Assembly (NCBI GenBank): GCA_034769895.1 | Contig: CM068373.1 | Span: 20,751,967-20,815,966, forward strand | Reading direction: 5' to 3' | Length of the DNA: 64,000 nucleotides | Source: Magicicada septendecula | Taxonomy: Eukaryota; Arthropoda; Insecta; Hemiptera; Cicadidae | Shown: positions 35,507 through 46,220 of the stretch, in pieces | How the letters are laid out: each line of letters begins with the position of its first letter | How positions within the stretch are numbered: position 1 is the first letter of the stretch | Position numbers and translations under genes: made by a program | Notes under the pieces: model-generated | What the model was told of the DNA's origin: nothing | Seen by the model: only the letters and a program-made list of their open reading frames with translations | Databases searched by the model: none

Positions 35507-37984
35507 TTGGATACTTTAAAAATGAATATTAAATTGGAAGCAAGTCAAGCATCTACAGTATTCAAATTTCAGAACATTAAGATTAAATTATTAAAAACCA
35601 ATTCCCATATAAAATTTAATAAAGAATGCATCAGAAACAATTTAATACCTAAGTATGCCTCTATCAAAATAAACAATAACTCCAAGACGGCCACAAAAAT
35701 CAAAGAGCGTGCACAGGTGATGTGGTTAAAGGAGGAGTTGAGATATTTATATAGGAAAAAGACTGAATTGAACAAAGAATTATATTTGTCCCATTTGAAG
35801 CTGCTTAACAGTGTCCATGCATTACAATTAGACAATATATTACATGATTGCAATAAATACATCAACGATGTAATGCAACGTGTATATACAAAACATGATA
35901 AGAAACTTAGAACTCTCAAAAGTAAACAAAAACCAAACGAAGATAACGTCACCTGTAAACACGAATTCTATGTGCGCGTATCTAATCTAACATCGATAAA
36001 CTTTAATAAGAATGAAATGGACGTACTTAACAAGGGTCTAAATTACAACATACCCCACAGCAATAAAAACCACATATACCATGAAATAATTTGCGCTGAG
36101 ACGGCTATAAAGTCAATACCTAACATAAACTTACAAAATGAGGCTCGAGTTTTGATTAAAAACAAACTCAATAAATTTTCGAACAAAAAAAGCCCTAAAC
36201 TAAACTTTAAATATATGAACGAAATTAAAACTTTAAAACAAATCAAAGACAAATTATCCAACAATGATGCACTCATTACAAAGGCGGACAAGGGAAACAC
36301 TATCGTTATAATGGACAAAAACCAATATTCGCAAAGGGTTAATCAATTCATTGAAAATAATAATATTACAATGGTAAATGCCGACCCGTCAGCCGATTTC
36401 GTTAAAGCCCTGAATAACACAGTTAATCGTTGTACGCACTTGTTCAATAGCGCCACACGTCACTCATTGAAACCTATTAATGCAGAGGCTCCCCAGTTTA
36501 CTGGTTTGCCAAAGATTCATAAACCCAGTGTACCAATTAGGCCGCTTGTGAACTTCACCACTGCTCCGAGTTACAAAATCAGTAAAAAACTAGTACAAAT
36601 AATAAAGAACAGTATAAGCTTAAAGAATGACCATAGCACAAAAAGTTGCACTGAATTTATCGACAAACTGAAAAACATCCAAATTAAACCTAATTACAGA
36701 ATCGCATCTTTCGACATAGTAGACCTTTATACAAATATACCCGTCCAGGATACAATAAATATTCTCAAGTATAATCTTATTGTAGCTAACATACGCAGTC
36801 CTGATGAAATTAATGAGATAACCGCTCTATTGGAAGTTGTTTTAAATCAAAACTATTTTATATTTGATGGAAAATACTATATACAAAAGAAAGGTTTAGC
36901 GATGGGATCCCCACTCTCTGGATTATTGGCGGACATATACCTGAACCACTACGAAAACACACATATGTTCAGCAGCGCAAACAAATGGCATAACAAGATA
37001 GTATCATATACACGTTATGTAGATGACACCTTCATCATTTTTAACGGTACCATAAGACAGATCAATAATTTAAAAAACTATTTAAATAATATAAACAAGA
37101 ACATACAATTTACCCTCGAGGTTGAAATAGAAAATAAACTTAATTTCCTCGATTTAACAATAACAAGGTTTGACAATAGTTTCCTATACCAAATATATAG
37201 AAAACCTACCACCACCGACGCCACGATACACGCGGATTCCCATCACCCTCTTCCGCAAAAAATGGCCGCCTATAACAGTTTCATACATAGATTACTCACC
37301 ATACCGTTAGAAATCAGTGACTTTCAGGAGGAAGTCAACACCATTAAATACATAGCTAAGGCCAATGGATATACGTGCTCTATGATCGATGCTTTGATCA
37401 AAAAACACCGGAAAAAGTTACATAACAAGAAAACAAAACCGAGTAGTAACCGAGACAGCACGTACGTGACTTCTATTTACGGCCGAACTTTACCCCATAC
37501 ATTAACCAACATTTTTAGAAAATTGAATATAACTTTAACTTTCCGGACTGATAACAACATTAAGAAAATTCTTCACCATAAAGCTGCAAAACCAATAAAA
37601 CAGAGGACAGGTGTCTATAAAATCCAATGTGACGATTGCAACAGCTTCTATATTGGACAAACCGGCAGAGCGTTCAAAAAACGCTTCCAAGAACGTTTAC
37701 CAAAAAACGACACCCACATTCTCAAATCCAACTTTGCACGTCACCTCGTAAATAATAATCATAACTACACCAATTTTGACACCAACTTTAAACCATTACA
37801 CTTTTGCAAAAAAGGCAGATATATGGACACATTAGAAGAATTCGAAATTTACAAGGCCTTTAAACAAATTAAAAAGACGAACAACTCACAAGACGGCGGA
37901 TTCATATTAAACGACCAACTTAACTTCAAGTCAAATCCCTTGTACGACACGGCCATTAGGATACAAGATGCGTTGCGCAGATAA
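35507..37984 (+). CDS. Penelope-like reverse transcriptase with GIY-YIG endonuclease (intact, PLE1)
   Basis: An 825-residue uninterrupted ORF. The N-terminal about 300 residues are basic and PLE-specific (ITKADKGNTIVIMDKNQYS). The RT domain follows with PKIHKPSVPIRPLVN, ASFDIVDLYTNIPV, GLAMGSPLSGLLADIY and the catalytic YVDD at residues 504-507. Next are LNFLDLTITR and YRKPTTTDATIH. The C-terminal GIY-YIG nuclease has GVYK at 702-705, a Cys pair (CDDC) and YIG at 715-717, then GQTGRAFKKRF. Such proteins nick target DNA and reverse-transcribe the element RNA. With both pseudo-LTRs present it may be autonomous. The start at 35507 gives MDTLKMNIKL; the repeated sequence overlaps these first codons. 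Confidence 0.93.
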   Translation: MDTLKMNIKLEASQASTVFKFQNIKIKLLKTNSHIKFNKECIRNNLIPKYASIKINNNSKTATKIKERAQVMWLKEELRYLYRKKTELNKELYLSHLKLLNSVHALQLDNILHDCNKYINDVMQRVYTKHDKKLRTLKSKQKPNEDNVTCKHEFYVRVSNLTSINFNKNEMDVLNKGLNYNIPHSNKNHIYHEIICAETAIKSIPNINLQNEARVLIKNKLNKFSNKKSPKLNFKYMNEIKTLKQIKDKLSNNDALITKADKGNTIVIMDKNQYSQRVNQFIENNNITMVNADPSADFVKALNNTVNRCTHLFNSATRHSLKPINAEAPQFTGLPKIHKPSVPIRPLVNFTTAPSYKISKKLVQIIKNSISLKNDHSTKSCTEFIDKLKNIQIKPNYRIASFDIVDLYTNIPVQDTINILKYNLIVANIRSPDEINEITALLEVVLNQNYFIFDGKYYIQKKGLAMGSPLSGLLADIYLNHYENTHMFSSANKWHNKIVSYTRYVDDTFIIFNGTIRQINNLKNYLNNINKNIQFTLEVEIENKLNFLDLTITRFDNSFLYQIYRKPTTTDATIHADSHHPLPQKMAAYNSFIHRLLTIPLEISDFQEEVNTIKYIAKANGYTCSMIDALIKKHRKKLHNKKTKPSSNRDSTYVTSIYGRTLPHTLTNIFRKLNITLTFRTDNNIKKILHHKAAKPIKQRTGVYKIQCDDCNSFYIGQTGRAFKKRFQERLPKNDTHILKSNFARHLVNNNHNYTNFDTNFKPLHFCKKGRYMDTLEEFEIYKAFKQIKKTNNSQDGGFILNDQLNFKSNPLYDTAIRIQDALRR

Positions 37985-38194
37985 CAGTTTACTCAGACAG
38001 TCAGTGCGCGAGTAACATCGCGGCGGTGTACACCGACTATAACGCGAAGTGAACTCATATTGTGATAGTGCGTGCTCCTCTGTGCATTTAGTATATTTTA
38101 ATATTTTGACGAGTTAATATTTTAACCATGGATTTTAATTTTAATTTATTACATTTTAATCTTAATGTCTGACGTTCTGTGAAGAGGAATTATT

Positions 38195-38227
38195 CTGAAG
38201 ATGGGGCATATGCCCTGAAACGCGTCA
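38195..38227 (+). ncRNA. Hammerhead-ribozyme-like motif, PLE1 3' pseudo-LTR
   Basis: The PLE1 motif downstream of the intact ORF; identical core to the upstream copy at 35411. Confidence 0.55.
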
Positions 38228-38284
38228 AGCGGAATTACAAGTAAGTCACTCGATGGATTAGATAAGCAATTATTTATTATTAAT

Positions 38285-40231
38285 AGATGAATTTTTAAAT
38301 GTAGTGTTTTTAGGAATTTTATTAGTGATTTTATGTTTAATTTTATTTTCTAATTTATTAATAGTTTTTATTTTGTATCCATTTTTAACTGCTATTTGTT
38401 GGATAATTTTTCTTTCTTTGTTTCTTTCTGTGTTATTTAATGGGATCCTAAGCATTCGGTAAATCATGGAATTAAATACTGCCATTTTGTGTTGGGGAGG
38501 ATGATTAGAAGTATTTGGTATTACTAAGTCAGTTTGAGAAGGTTTCCTGTATATTGCGTATTCAAAGTTTGTTTCATTTTTCTTTATTGTTAAGTCTAAA
38601 TAATTTAATTTATTATTAGATTCTTCTTCTAACGTGAATTTTATTTTAGAATGTAAATTATTTATAGAGTTGAATATTTTATTTATATTTATACCATTGT
38701 TTTGGGAAATGTACAGTGTCATCAACGTATCTAAAATAACATCCTAATGGGTCGTTTAATTTTATTATATTTATTATTTGTTCGTCGAGTTTTTGTAGGA
38801 AGATTTCTGATATGATAGCGGAGGTTGGGGCTCCCATAGCAAGGCCATCTGTTTGATAGTAAATTTGTTGTTGTATTGAAAATAATTTTTATTTAAAATT
38901 ATTTTTAAAGTATTAGTTAACTGTTTAATGTATGTGTTACTTTCGTTATTTGTTTTCAGATTATTTATTATAATATTTATAGTTTCTTCAATGGGAATGT
39001 TTGTATACATGTTTGATATGTCGAATGAATATAATTTTTTTACTTCTACGTTTATTAGTTGTTCCGTGAGTTCGATACTATTTTTTATATTGTGTTTTGC
39101 TGGAAGTTCAATTTTATGTTTTAAGATTTGAGTTAATAATTTTGATATTTTATAATTTGGTGCGGTCCTAGCGTTTGTTAAAGGTCTGATAGGTTTATTG
39201 ATTTTGTGTAATTTTATTAAAGAATTTAATTTTGGTGCACAAGGATTATCCATTTTATATTTAAAGGAGTCTTGAGGATTTATGATTTGGTTACTATTTT
39301 TTAATATATTTGTTATTTGTGTTTGATATTTATTTGTGGGATCTTTATTTAATGTTATGCAATTATTATTAACTATAAATTCTTCTGTTTTATCGTCTAA
39401 ATCTTTCTGAGAAATTATTATTGTACTATTACTCTTATCAGCTTTGGTTAAAGTGAGGTTATTAGTCGTTAGTTTCTGTTTTATGTTATTAATGGTTTTA
39501 TTTTGTTTATTTTTATTTTTAATATGATGATTTTGGTTATTATATATTTTGATATATTTTATTATTTCCATTGAGGCTTCTGTTCTTATTTTATCTTGTT
39601 TTTCTTGTTCTACATTATTAATTGCGTTTTCAGTTTCGACTATGATATTATCTATTACATATTTGTTTACATTTTTAAGATTTGTTTTGTTTGATGATTC
39701 TAGGGTAGCTATTTCGTTTTCCGTGAATTTAATATTAGATAAATTTACGAATTTTGGGTAAAAAGTGTGGTTATTATTTAATGTGTGTAAATTTTGGTTA
39801 TCTTCTTTAGGTGTACTATTTATTAGTAGATTTTTAAGTTTTCTATTGATTGTGTTAAATTTAATTGTTTTGTGTTTATTTAGTATTTTAAGCATATTAA
39901 TATATTTATTATTCCATGTATGATAAGCAAGTGTGTTGGCTAAAAGAAGATGTAAATTAATTAATTGTTTATTAATGTAGTCGATTTTTCTGTAATTATT
40001 TGATATTTCGTCTTTAATCCATTTATATTGGGCTTGAGTAATATATTTGCTTACTTTATTGTTATTGTTGTTTTTTACTATTATTTTTGTGTATTTTGGA
40101 AAAATATTAAGGTGTAGGCATTTTTTGTTAAAATATATGTTTCCAAAACAATTAATTAATTGTTTTTTACGTTTAATAAATTGGTTATAGGAATGAGTTA
40201 CATCACCTTGTATGGTGTTTTCATCCATCAT
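38285..40231 (-). pseudogene. PLE2 reverse transcriptase, N-terminal and RT part (two frameshifts)
   Basis: Asn/Lys/Ile-rich PLE protein. The first frame, 40231 to about 38860, contains the PLE segments LTKADKSNSTIIISQ, KLHKINKPIRPLTN and YSFDISNMYTNIPIEETI. The catalytic block DGLAMGAPTSAIISEIF and YFRYVDDT is in the +1 frame. A second shift near 38710 returns to a frame with SNNKLNYLDLTIKKNE and IYRKPSQTD. The two single-base-type shifts bracket the YVDD box. The RT would copy element RNA by target-primed synthesis; this copy is inactive. Confidence 0.87.
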
Positions 40232-40337
40232 TTTCTATATAAGTAACTCGATGTTTCTTGCAGTAATTATATAATTTGTGATGTTTTCAATTTGTTTCTT
40301 CTGCAAGTAGATAATATTGTATATTCTTTTTAACACC

Positions 40338-40375
40338 TGACGTACGTTTCACTGAAAAATATCAGTATCATCAGA
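40338..40375 (-). ncRNA. Hammerhead-ribozyme-like motif, PLE2 right pseudo-LTR
   Basis: The second copy of the PLE2 motif, located between the PLE2 start codon and the Kolobok-like insertion. Confidence 0.62.
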
Positions 40376-40512
40376 GGTTTCTAAGTGAATTAATAACAAT
40401 CGAAATAATTCTATTAATATAAAATTAACGAATAATCGAATTTGTATCGATTTTAATGTAAAATAAAATAACTGATAATCGATTTCTGTCGATTAGTTAA
40501 CGATTGTTTTAA

Positions 40513-41992
40513 GGGGGGATTGTAGTGAAAAGTCGACAAAAAAAATCAAATTTGAAATTTTAACCTTATACAAATGTTTGAAATTCCCGCTTTCCAACAA
40601 TGCCTAAATCACGTTTCTATGACAACTAGAAATATTTTTATTAATTTTTTAACATATGATGTTTTGCCAGAATTTGACTTCCTTACGTGTAGTATATTAC
40701 TAAGTGCTTGTTTTGTACCGGTAATAGATGTACTGTATGTGTGTATTTGAATTAGTTTTTTTATTACATTTTACTAACAACTTTTTGTAAGTTGGCCACA
40801 CTGAGTGTTCATTGGTACACCTTTCTGTTTACATGCTGAACTGAAATAGAATTTTGTTTTGTTGTGTGTTCTGGAAACAGTGCTACGGAAAGTTTTTGTT
40901 AGTTTTCTACTGTGATAAGTTTATAATAATATAATATAATAATAATTATGCCACGATCTAACAGACTGTTTAAAAAGCACAAATTTGTTCAATATATTAC
41001 CATAAATTTTCAACCAATGAAAACCCCACTCATCAACTATGCCCAACTGGTAAAACATCTTGGTGTGGCTACAATCGCTTTCTTGTGACTGGAGAAGATT
41101 ACAAACATAAACATTCTTTACCACCTGCTGTTTTAGAAGAAATAAAACCTATTTTTCGAGACTTATCCAATGAAAATTTATTAAAAAGATGCACTTTTGG
41201 CCTGACGCAAAACCCCAATGAGTCGTTGAACTCATTAGTGTGGAAAAGAATTCCGAAAACCATTCATGTTGGTTTTGTTACTCTGAAACTTGGGGTATAT
41301 GATGCTATTTTAGCATTTAACAAAGGTGCCTTAGGCAAAGCTGATGTTTTAAAACATTTAGGATTGAAGATAAGTGACTGTTGCCTAAAGCGATTGCAAA
41401 CAATTGATAGCCATCGAATTGCAGCTGCTGAGGGCAAATTAAAGGAAGGCACAAGAGAAAGAAGAAAAAGAATTAGACATGAAAAAAAGAAGCTAGAAGA
41501 TGCTGAGGAAGACCCACAATATGGACCTGGGATGTTTTAAAAAGCTATTTATAATTTTTTGGTAATTGTAATAATTGTAATCACTAATTATGTACTTTTG
41601 ACATTAAAACTCGTTTTTCCGAAAATTGATTTTTTCTTCACAAATGTTCCTTTTTCTCAGGAACCGCAAAAGGTATCAAGCTGAAATTTTTACAGTAGCT
41701 GAAACTCGTCAATGTACATGCATCGGACCACTTTCATACAAATATGCTTGTTGTAAAAAACAATATTGCCAGAAGTCTTTTAAAAAAAATGCACTTTTTT
41801 TAAACCTTGGAAAAAAATTTTTTTTTAGGGGGGGTCAAAAATATTAGAACCATGAACGTGGTCCAATAAAACTATAACATGCATACCTATACTGTGTAAT
41901 AATTTCAGGTTATTTGGTCAAATAGTTTTTGAGAAAAAGGAACACAAAGTAGGCCAAATTAACATAGCTGGTATAGGGACTACAATCCCCCC
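40513..41992 (+). mobile_element. Kolobok-like DNA transposon, internally deleted
   Basis: 1480 bp with 14-bp TIRs GGGGGGATTGTAGT and TTAA on both sides (40509-40512, 41993-41996). It interrupts the PLE2 pseudo-LTR, whose uninterrupted sequence is present at 18400-18547. TTAA duplications occur in piggyBac and Kolobok elements. The encoded protein lacks piggyBac motifs and resembles Kolobok-type C-termini as I recall them. Confidence 0.7.
40948..41540 (+). pseudogene. Kolobok-like transposase remnant
   Basis: An N-terminal start MPRSNRLFKKHKF at 40948 runs out of frame near 41038. There another frame reads GKTSWCGYNRFLVTGEDYKH and continues openly to 41540, with CTFGLTQNPNESLNSLVW and a basic tail (RERRKRIRHEKKK). 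The central catalytic part is missing, as expected for an internal-deletion derivative mobilised in trans. Family assignment is moderate. Confidence 0.55.
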
Positions 41993-42236
41993 TTAATGTT
42001 TATTTTCTTCAGCAGCTGTTTTCTCGGTTATATTTGAAATTTTGTTTATATTTTATTCATTTTTATTTTTATTTTTTAGTAAATTTATAATTTTAAATAG
42101 ATCGTCTTGTTTTGTTTTTATTTGGGTTTGTTCTTTAATTAATAAATTATTGTTATTGTGTTTGTAGTATTTTTAAATACTACAAATATAATATTTTTAT
42201 ATTATTTATATTATTTATTTTTATATTATATATATA

Positions 42237-42732
42237 AATTTTTAGGTTTATTGACCGCAGGCTCATAGTCCGTGGGTCATTCTGATTTTTGACCATCGAA
42301 TCTTGTAGAGGACGATGAGACGGAGCGAACGGTACCTTATTTGACGTTCTAAATCTACCCGTAGCCGTTCTAGGCTAAAAAATAACGCATTAATTACCAG
42401 ATAATCGACAAATTTTTAGGTTTTTTGACCGCAGGCTCATAGTCCGTGGGTCATTCTGATTTGTGACCATCGAACCTTGTAGAGGACGATGAGACGGAGC
42501 GAACGGTACCTTATTTGACGTTCTAAGTCTACCCGTAGCCGTTCTAGGCTCAAAAATAGCGCATTTATTACCAGATAATCGACAAATTTTTAGGTTTATT
42601 GACCGCAGGCTCATAGTCCGTGGGTCATTCTGATTTTTGACCATCGAATCTTGTAGAGGACGATGAGGCGGAGCGAACGGTACCTTATTTGAAGTTCTAA
42701 ATCTACCCGTAGCCGTTCTAGGCTCAAAAATC
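42237..42732. repeat. 174-bp tandem repeat, about 2.9 copies
   Basis: Units start AATTTTTAGGTTTATTGACC at 42237, 42411 and 42585. They contain CAGGCTCATAGTCCGTGGG and CCCGTAGCCGTTCTAGGCT with few differences. The period is a multiple of three, so one minus-strand frame stays open through all units, but no protein family is recognised. An (AT)n run follows. Confidence 0.9.
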
Positions 42733-42750
42733 ATATATATATATATATAA

Positions 42751-43179
42751 AACTTCAATATTTATAACTAAATTTACCTCAAGATATACTTTTTTCCCTG
42801 TTAGGAACATGTTTCGAGAGTTCCTGTTCTCTCATCTTCAGCCTTCGCCATCTTGTTTCTGGTGAAGTATTTGTGTGTTGGCTGCTGGTTGCTATTAAGG
42901 TTGTTTGTTGGTCTTTGGTTTTTTAAAGTTGTATTATTGTGTGTGGTTGTGGTATATGTTTTTGTATTTTGTGTATTTACACAAACACGCACAATAATAC
43001 AACTTTAAAAAACCAAAGACCAACAAACAACCTTAATAGCAACCAGCAGCCAACACACAAATACTTCACCAGAAACAAGATGGCGAAGGCTGAAGATGAG
43101 AGAACAGGAACTCTCGAAACATGTTCCTAACAGGGAAAAAAGTATATCTTGAGGTAAATTTAGTTATAAATATTAAAGT
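42751..43179. repeat. PLE-type fold-back with hammerhead-like motifs
   Basis: Two arms of about 190 bp (42751-42941 and 42990-43179) are almost perfect inverted repeats around a 48-bp spacer. Each arm reads outward through AAGATGGCGAAGGCTGAAGA, TGAGAG ... CTCTCGAAACATGTTCC. This is a CUGAAGA box, a GAGAG/CUCUC stem, GAAA and a palindromic ACAUGU, so there is one hammerhead-like motif per arm. (AT)n runs flank it. Confidence 0.75.
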
Positions 43180-43626
43180 ATTATATACATCAAGAAACGG
43201 ACTGTAGCAGAAAGTGATTGAAATATATATATATATATATAATTTGAAATAATGATTAATGGTGTTTATTTTGGTGGGAACGTAAAATGTTAATGGGGAT
43301 AATAAATTTTTAACATGATTTGATAAACTACGCCTCATGGCCGTATAGCAATGTTCACATTTTTTTGTAGGATTCAATGTAAATGTATGTTCTAAGCAAA
43401 ATAAAAGGTAATGTCATTGGTAAACGAAAAAACTAGGAATAAAGTTACTGAAAATGACCTTGTTCTGCTATTTTCAGTTCGCTTAACCGAAGCCTGGCCC
43501 AAAGGTAAGCAAAATTTTAGATTTCAGTATTGGTATCAGTAAAGATGGCGTCCGGACGAAATGTTTACCATAGAAAGTAAACAATATTTAGATAAAATAT
43601 AAAGAAATAAAGTGATTAAAGTTACA

Positions 43627-43982
43627 CTTGATGTGAGAATAGTGCAGAAATAAATGATGATAATGTTGATAATTATATTGAGTGCTTACCTGTGCATAGA
43701 CATGGAATATTAATAGTAGATGAGTTTGAAGATAAGGAGAGGTCAAAATGCTTAAGGGTGACAGAGAATAATACTGACGGTAACAAGAACAGAATTAATG
43801 ATGTAGACAGATTATATGATTTAATAATAATGTGGGATAGTCCAGTAGATTATTATGTGGGTATAAAGGAACAATTTGAAATGTTGAAAAGTTGTTATAT
43901 AAATAATAATAATGTAATAAGTATAAATAAAGATGAAAATTGCTATGTGAAAGTAAGACTAATTTTCGATGATGGTGGTTAG
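43627..43982 (+). pseudogene. Gag-like ORF of element A, C-terminal part
   Basis: It continues the frame of the upstream part once solo LTR D and one CTTG copy are set aside, but a TGA falls in frame directly at the junction. The readable part includes ECLPVHRHGILIVDEF, CLRVTENNTDG and the C-terminus VKVRLIFDDGG. Elements B and C end in the same way (IRLLFDDMG, TRYIYDDGG) and share YLPC/YVPV and L-x-VTNNT. This confirms that 10787 and 43631 were once adjacent. Confidence 0.75.
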
Positions 43983-43984
43983 AA

Positions 43985-46220
43985 ATAAACAGTGAATGAA
44001 CATTTAATTATTCTAGTTTATGGTGATGACTTATGTAATGAGGTGTGGTAAACAACAAAATAATGACGAAAAAATTGTAGATAAATTTGTAGTGAGATTA
44101 ATTGTGTTGGCGTTGTAAAATGTATTTTATGTAAACAATGTATGTATGTAGTAGGAACTGATTTCAATGATAATAATAATAATAGTTTATCAGACTAAAT
44201 AAATAATGAGAGTTGATTATGCAAATGAATTGTAGTTATTTTGGAGTAAGGTAATTAAAGTAACTTTGTGGTTTTGAAAACCGATTGAATTAAATAATTT
44301 GAGATGAATTAATTGATTAATGAATGTTGTACAGATAAACTTTGGTAATAAATTTAAATCATTTTTATAAGATTTGAACTTGATAATAAATAGTAAATGA
44401 GTCAAAGTAAAAAGGTGTGTAGTTGCTGAGCCATATGGTTGTTATAATGTATCAGAATGTACATATGGTTATGTAAGTTATATTTGTGATGATAAATGTT
44501 TATATTTTTGAGTTTATGACAGTGATCATGTGTTTATTCAATTGAATGATGTAATGTAAGTATGAAGTTTATAATGAAGTGGAAGTAAAGTAAAATGGTG
44601 TAATAATAAAATTAAATGAGTTTATTTTGATTAAATTAATTTGAGGTTGTTATGAATTTTCTAGTGTAATTTTCAATGATTAACTTGAACTAAGTGTTGT
44701 AAAAGATGGAGTTTGGGTGATAATTATTTCAGTAAGGCAGTTAAGACAGTCAAAATTAATTTTAAATGGGTGTTAGACAAAATAAGAATTTTGGAATAAA
44801 AGTAATACAGAAACGGGTCAGTAGTAGGGACACAGTAGCGGGAGTGCATGTATGTAGAGAAAGCGAGAGTGATGTAAATGCAGAGTAAATAGGGGAGAGC
44901 AGGGTACATATATTTTGTAGTGAGGGTGGAGGTGGAAGGAGTCCTCAACGCAAAGCGTTGTGGCGGGTAGTAGAGTGGTTTAGAGGAGTGTTTGCCGAGA
45001 TACCCGGGAGGGGCAAGAAATTATGAATGTGAATTAAAGCTGAGGGAACACACATCCTATGTACAAAAAGGGTATCAGGTGCTTTATTATAAGAGGGGAA
45101 TGATTTAAGTGGAGTTAGAGAAATTAGGGAGGTAAATATTACTGAGAGATCGGTGTCACCCTATGTAAATCCGTTAGTGGTTGTTAGAAGGACGAAGGTG
45201 GGTAAGGTTGTATTTTAATGCCAATTCAATAAATCAAATCATTGTGAATGACTGAGAATCACCCAAACCAATTGATGATTGAAATGCTTAATGGAAATTC
45301 GTAGTTGAAATTATAATGTATTAACTGAAAGATGAAATACAAGTTGAAACTACAGTAAAGCAGTAAGGTGTGTAATTTTTGGTCAAACTTAAATTTGGAA
45401 TGTTTGTTATTATGCAAAAATGATAATGTTCATGTTGATTGTTTATTATGTTGTATATGTTGATTATGTAAGTGTAGGTGTCTAAAACATGTATGTAATA
45501 TATTTAAACTAAAGTGATTCCCCATTTTCGGGCGGTCATGGCCTCACCGAACCCTGACCGTGGAATTGGCTCAGCTTTGACTGGCTATGGTCAGGGCACA
45601 TTACGTCACGTGCTGCCTAAGTCTGGCCATAGCTTATCGTTGTAAGAGGTGAACTAAGAAATTAACCGGGGGGTGAATCAGGGGAATCACCAGAACTATG
45701 GAACAGCGGCTAACCATCGAATGGGATGGTAGACCATATAAGGGCATGTAACTAAATTTTAGTATGATTACTGGTGTCCTCGGACATAAGTAATGCCAAA
45801 TGTTTTGTAATGCTGAAGCAAGAACGGGGTAGGCAGTGTCTACACCCTAAAAAACTTCAGTTCTTGTGGAGGCAACTGGGTGCTACAGTCCAGGGGGGGC
45901 CATAGTGTGTGTGGAAGAAGGTTTTTAAATTGTTACTAAATAATTGCTGATTGAATAACATGAACATAAAATTGATTATTGTAATGATGCGATAACAGTG
46001 AAGTACTGAAGGAGGTTGTTTTGATTATCCATGTATCTGTTGTATCGAATAACTTTGTATTTTTTATTAATTATGTTCTGTATTAGCTAATGATAGCAGT
46101 AGTCATGTTGAAATGAAAAAATAAGATGAAGAGATTTTTGACAATGAATTTAAATATTTGAAATTGAAATGTTTTATATCATGTTAAGTATGTATCCATA
46201 TATATAGGTTAGAAGTTAAG
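43985..46220 (+). other. Long noncoding interior of element A
   Basis: About 2.2 kb without coding capacity, Thr/Asn-free and G/A-T biased. It includes short blocks shared with elements B and C: AACACACATCCTATGTACAA at 45047-45066 and GAGAATCACCCAAACCA at about 45254-45270. A GC-rich, strongly self-complementary stretch unique to A lies at 45514-45691. Confidence 0.6.

Larger units (their letters stand above)
24810..38275. mobile_element. PLE1 compound insertion: one inverted copy, one truncated copy, one full copy
   Basis: Three PLE1 units occupy the site: a minus-strand copy (24810-33960, carrying element C), a 5'-truncated plus copy (33961 to about 35480) and, in tandem with it, a complete plus copy (to 38275). 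The minus and truncated plus copies meet abruptly at 33960/33961, where pseudo-LTR sequence joins the RT domain. ATTATTAAT flanks the whole block (24801-24809, 38276-38284). Inverted plus tandem partial copies are a known hallmark of Penelope-type insertions. Confidence 0.85.
18148..42170 (-). mobile_element. Penelope-like element PLE2, split by three later insertions
   Basis: About 400 bp of identical sequence (18148-18547 plus 24397-24407, and about 40260-40512 plus 41997-42165) flanks a minus-strand PLE coding region as direct pseudo-LTRs, the usual PLE layout. Each copy holds a hammerhead-like motif. The coding region reads from 40231 to 38285 and resumes at 24809-24413. The interruptions are element B (TSD TGTT), the PLE1 compound (about 9-bp ATTATTAAT duplication) and a TTAA-flanked Kolobok-like element. 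The right border is approximate. Confidence 0.8.
10788..43626 (+). mobile_element. Solo LTR D, split by nested insertions
   Basis: Starts TGTAACGGTACAATCC at 10788 and ends AAAGTTACA at 43626, with CTTG on both sides (10784-10787, 43627-43630). Its own sequence is only 10788 to about 11530 plus about 43230-43626, roughly 1.1 kb, so this is one LTR and not two LTRs with an interior. The right part carries the U5 leader TTCGCTTAACCGAAGCCTGG and donor AAAG|gtaagc at 43505. A TATA-like 'acgtataaaag' lies at 11168-11177. Insertions entered at an (AT)n run in its middle. Confidence 0.83.

Noticed and set aside
42237-42732. CRISPR array
   Set aside because: The repeats are direct 174-bp tandem units without spacers, in a eukaryotic genome.
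42390-42758. A 122-codon minus-strand frame
   Set aside because: It is the 174-bp tandem repeat read in its open frame, without a known domain.
10788-43626. Element D as a full element with two LTRs
   Set aside because: The left and right parts are non-overlapping halves of one LTR (U3 side and U5 side), so it is a solo LTR.
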